Source of the DNA: Deinococcus marmoris DSM 12784
GTDB lineage: Bacteria; Deinococcota; Deinococci; Deinococcales; Deinococcaceae
NCBI RefSeq assembly: GCF_000701405.1
Contig: NZ_JNIV01000131.1
Location: 1-10,358, forward strand
Direction: 5' to 3'
DNA length: 10,358 nucleotides
This document shows positions 8,516-10,358 of the stretch, piece by piece (position 1 is the first letter of the stretch; each line of letters begins with the position of its first letter). A model generated the notes under the pieces. That model did not search any database. It saw only the letters and a list, made by a program, of their open reading frames with translations, and was not told the origin of the DNA. The translations under genes were made by a program, and so were the position numbers.

Positions 8516-8521
8516 TAGCAT
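8516..8521 (+). promoter_or_regulatory. Candidate -10 for leaderless DUF2087 gene
   Basis: TAGCAT is followed by seven bases and ATG 8529, the leaderless spacing. If used, it excludes the earlier in-frame ATG at 8520, which overlaps the -10 itself. No clear -35 is visible. Confidence 0.4.
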
Positions 8522-8528
8522 GGAAGGT

Positions 8529-8861
8529 ATGACGAAAAGCATCTCCGACTTTCAGGACGACCACGGACGCATCATCGCCTGGCCCAGCAAACGCCGCCGC
8601 GTTCACCAGATGGCCATTCTGGATTACCTGACCGGCCTGTTCGAGCCGGGCGTGTCTTACAACCAGGGCCAGGTAGAACGCGTCCTGGCCGACCACAGCA
8701 CCCTGGAAGACCCCTCGGTCCTGCTGACCGAACTGCTGGACAGCGAGTACCTGACCACCGCCGACGGCGCGTACTGGCGCGCGGACGGGCGGCCCGGCGT
8801 GAGCGCGGAGACCTCCGAGCCATCCGGCACGCCAGAGATCAGCGTCAGCAAAAGTGGCTGA
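8529..8861 (+). CDS. DUF2087 domain protein
   Basis: A 110-residue soluble protein of unknown function. A DUF2087 domain covers about residues 5-83: [15 protein letters not shown], then [24 protein letters not shown], then [20 protein letters not shown]. In other bacteria this domain is a small winged-helix-like module, sometimes attached to transcription regulators, so nucleic-acid binding is possible but unproven. The tail from about 84 is Ser/Pro/Glu-rich and probably disordered. The start at 8529 is chosen because an upstream TAGCAT has leaderless spacing; earlier in-frame ATGs lie at 8520 and 8478. The stop is eight bases before radA on the same strand and no terminator intervenes, so the two genes are probably co-transcribed. 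Confidence 0.8.
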   Translation: MTKSISDFQDDHGRIIAWPSKRRRVHQMAILDYLTGLFEPGVSYNQGQVERVLADHSTLEDPSVLLTELLDSEYLTTADGAYWRADGRPGVSAETSEPSGTPEISVSKSG

Positions 8862-8869
8862 ACTCCAAG

Positions 8870-10222
8870 ATGGCTAGGGTCACCACCAAATATGTCTGCA
8901 ACAGTTGCGGCTACACCTCGGCCAAACCGCTGGGCCGCTGCCCGAACTGTCAGGCGTGGAACTCCTTTGAGGAAGAAGTGCCCACGGTCACGGGTGGTAA
9001 AACGCGCGGCGGCGGGGCCGGGGGCTACGGCGGCATTTCCGGCGGCAAGCTCACGCCGCTGTCCACCGTGGGGCGGCGCGAGGAACCACGCATGTCGTCG
9101 GGCATTTCAGAGGTGGACCGGGTGCTGGGCGGCGGGCTGGTGGCCGGGGGCGTCACCCTGATCGGCGGCGAACCGGGCATCGGCAAGAGTACGCTGCTGC
9201 TTCAGGTGGCCGACAGCGTGGCGCGGGCGGGCGGCACCGTGCTGTACGTGGCGGGCGAGGAATCGCTGGAGCAGATTCGCCTACGGGCAGACCGGCTGGG
9301 GGTCACCGCCGATATCCAGCTCACGCGTGACACCCGCGCCGAACACATCGCCGCCCTGATGAACGAACACCGCCCCGTGCTGTGCATCGTGGACAGCATC
9401 CAGACCGTGACCGTGGAGGGCGAGGGTGCGCCCGGCGGCGTGGCGCAGGTCCGCGACGGCACCTCCATGCTCACGCGCGCGGCCAAGGAAACGGGCACGG
9501 CCACCGTGCTGGTGGGGCACGTCACCAAGGACGGCACCGTGGCCGGGCCGAAGGTGATGGAACATATCGTGGACACCACGGTGTTTCTGGAAACGGTGGG
9601 GGCATTCCGCCTCCTTCGCAGCGTCAAGAACCGCTTCGGGCAGGCCGGGGAACTGGGCGTCTTCGAGATGCGCGGCGAGGGATTGATCGCCGTGGAAAAT
9701 CCCAGCGCCGCCTTCCTGGCCGAGCGTCCGGTGGGCGTGCCCGGCAGCGTGGTGGCCGCCACCGTGGACGGGCAGCGTCCCATGCTGCTGGAAGTGCAGG
9801 CGCTGGCCAGCAAGACGCCCTACCCCAACGCCCGCCGCGTGGTGGTGGGTCTGGACCCGCGCCGGGTGGATGTGGTCCTGGCCGTGCTGGAGCGCCGCCT
9901 GGACCTGACCCTGGGCGGTCTGGACATCTACGTGAATCTGGCGGGCGGCCTGAAAGTTCCCGATCCGGGCCTGGATCTGGCCGTGGCCCTGGCGGTCTAC
10001 AGCGCCGTGGTGGGCCGCGCCCTACCCGCGAACGTGGCGGTGTTCGGTGAGGTGGGGCTGGCTGGAGAGGTCCGCAGCACGGTGGCCTCCCAGCGCCGCG
10101 CCGAGGAAGCGGGCCGCGCCGGATATAAACGGCTGATCGTGCCGCCGGGGCTGGCGGGCCACGCGGGCGTCAAGAGCGTGGAGGAAGCGGTGGGCGTGGT
10201 GTGGCAGACGGCAAAGGCGTGA
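8870..10222 (+). CDS. radA: DNA repair and recombination protein RadA (Sms)
   Basis: The 450-residue RadA is a DnaB-like/RecA-like hexameric ATPase that drives branch migration and helps process recombination intermediates, cooperating with RecA. An N-terminal four-cysteine zinc finger has C10-x2-C13 and C24-x2-C27. The ATPase domain has Walker [10 protein letters not shown] (starting at G100), a Walker B strand ending at D175 (CIVDSIQTV) and the RadA-specific KNRFG (253-257). The C-terminal Lon-protease-like domain (about 290-450) includes [31 protein letters not shown] and [10 protein letters not shown]. It lacks the Lon catalytic Ser, as is normal for RadA. Length and all motifs are intact. 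It starts eight bases after the DUF2087 stop without a Shine-Dalgarno, suggesting coupling. Only 45 bases separate its stop from the downstream IS; no terminator is visible there. Confidence 0.97.
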   Translation: MARVTTKYVCNSCGYTSAKPLGRCPNCQAWNSFEEEVPTVTGGKTRGGGAGGYGGISGGKLTPLSTVGRREEPRMSSGISEVDRVLGGGLVAGGVTLIGGEPGIGKSTLLLQVADSVARAGGTVLYVAGEESLEQIRLRADRLGVTADIQLTRDTRAEHIAALMNEHRPVLCIVDSIQTVTVEGEGAPGGVAQVRDGTSMLTRAAKETGTATVLVGHVTKDGTVAGPKVMEHIVDTTVFLETVGAFRLLRSVKNRFGQAGELGVFEMRGEGLIAVENPSAAFLAERPVGVPGSVVAATVDGQRPMLLEVQALASKTPYPNARRVVVGLDPRRVDVVLAVLERRLDLTLGGLDIYVNLAGGLKVPDPGLDLAVALAVYSAVVGRALPANVAVFGEVGLAGEVRSTVASQRRAEEAGRAGYKRLIVPPGLAGHAGVKSVEEAVGVVWQTAKA

Positions 10223-10267
10223 GCATCAAAACAGCCCTCTGAACGTGAGCAAAAGCGCGGCGGCATC

Positions 10268-10280
10268 GTAACTACTCAGC
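10268..10280 (+). repeat. IS66 terminal inverted repeat, right copy
   Basis: GTAACTACTCAGC is identical in inverted orientation to 291-303. It also carries the stop codon of the transposase. Confidence 0.75.
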
Positions 10281-10358
10281 GCGAGAAGTCGGGCATGAGG
10301 ATGTCACCGCGAAATACACTCACGAGGCCCTGCCAGACATGTATGCCCTGCTTGCGAA
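10276..10358 (-). CDS. IS66-family transposase (TnpC), C-terminal fragment
   Basis: The last 27 codons read RKQGIHVWQGLVSVF and then RGDILMPDFSR before TGA. The pattern R-K-Q-G-x-x-V-x-x-x-L-x-x-x-F-x-G fits the C-terminal helix of IS66 TnpC proteins, and the stop falls inside the terminal repeat. The fragment is short, so the family call depends on the adjoining terminus as much as on the protein. It would belong to a second copy of the element seen at 1-303, or a close relative. Confidence 0.65.
   Translation of the reverse strand, partial: RKQGIHVWQGLVSVFRGDILMPDFSR

Larger units (their letters stand above)
10268..10358 (-). mobile_element. IS66-family insertion sequence, transposase-end terminus (partial)
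   Basis: The plus strand reads GTAACTACTCAGC from 10268, the inverted counterpart of the left IS end. The visible coding matches the C-terminus of an IS66-type transposase. The body runs off the right edge in the same orientation as the left element. The 8 bases next to the boundary (10260-10267) do not match those next to the left IS (304-311). That fits two separate IS copies, whose own target duplications lie outside the window. Confidence 0.72.

Noticed and set aside
9770..10222. Lon-like domain of RadA as an active protease fusion.
   Set aside because: The catalytic Ser is absent. The degenerate Lon-like domain is a standard part of RadA.

Overview
The window looks like chromosomal DNA of a Deinococcus or close relative. 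The DNA is GC-rich with strong G/C preference at third codon positions. Several genes have a TANNNT -10 element six or seven bases before the ATG with no Shine-Dalgarno sequence, the leaderless layout known to be common in Deinococcus. The gene set (ETF pair, ClpA/ClpC ATPase, RadA, DUF2726, DUF2087) also fits. The genus call rests on sequence style and remembered families, not on a search.

Layout: both edges lie inside IS66-family insertion sequences. Bases 1-303 hold the N-terminal end of a minus-strand transposase gene and one IS terminus; bases 10268-10358 hold the C-terminal end of a minus-strand transposase gene and the other terminus. The two termini share 13 identical bases in inverted orientation, so the 9,964 bp between them are flanked by IS copies of the same type in the same orientation. 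On the minus strand lie a membrane-anchored DUF2726 protein (321-896), a GAF-GGDEF protein (1009-2094), and the electron transfer flavoprotein pair etfB-etfA (4221-2516, ATGA overlap) with a Shine-Dalgarno, an operator-like palindrome upstream and an intrinsic terminator downstream. On the plus strand is a small exported, probably outer-membrane beta-barrel protein (4522-5181), convergent with a carboxymuconolactone-decarboxylase-family gene (5624-5220). Then come a ClpC/ClpA-type AAA+ unfoldase without a middle domain (5854-8091) and its strong terminator, a possible two-helix membrane protein (8166-8462), and a DUF2087 gene (8529-8861) followed after 8 bases by radA (8870-10222).

Working together: etfBA accepts electrons from acyl-CoA and related dehydrogenases. 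ClpC feeds substrates to ClpP. RadA remodels recombination intermediates and may be co-transcribed with the DUF2087 gene. The GGDEF protein is a probable sensory c-di-GMP synthase with an unusual active site. I found no CRISPR array, tRNA, rRNA, phage module or recognisable defence system. The most noteworthy points are the IS66 flanks, the etf palindrome, the competing hairpins before the barrel gene, the M-domain-less ClpC and the variant GGDEF. I see no convincing new biological system.
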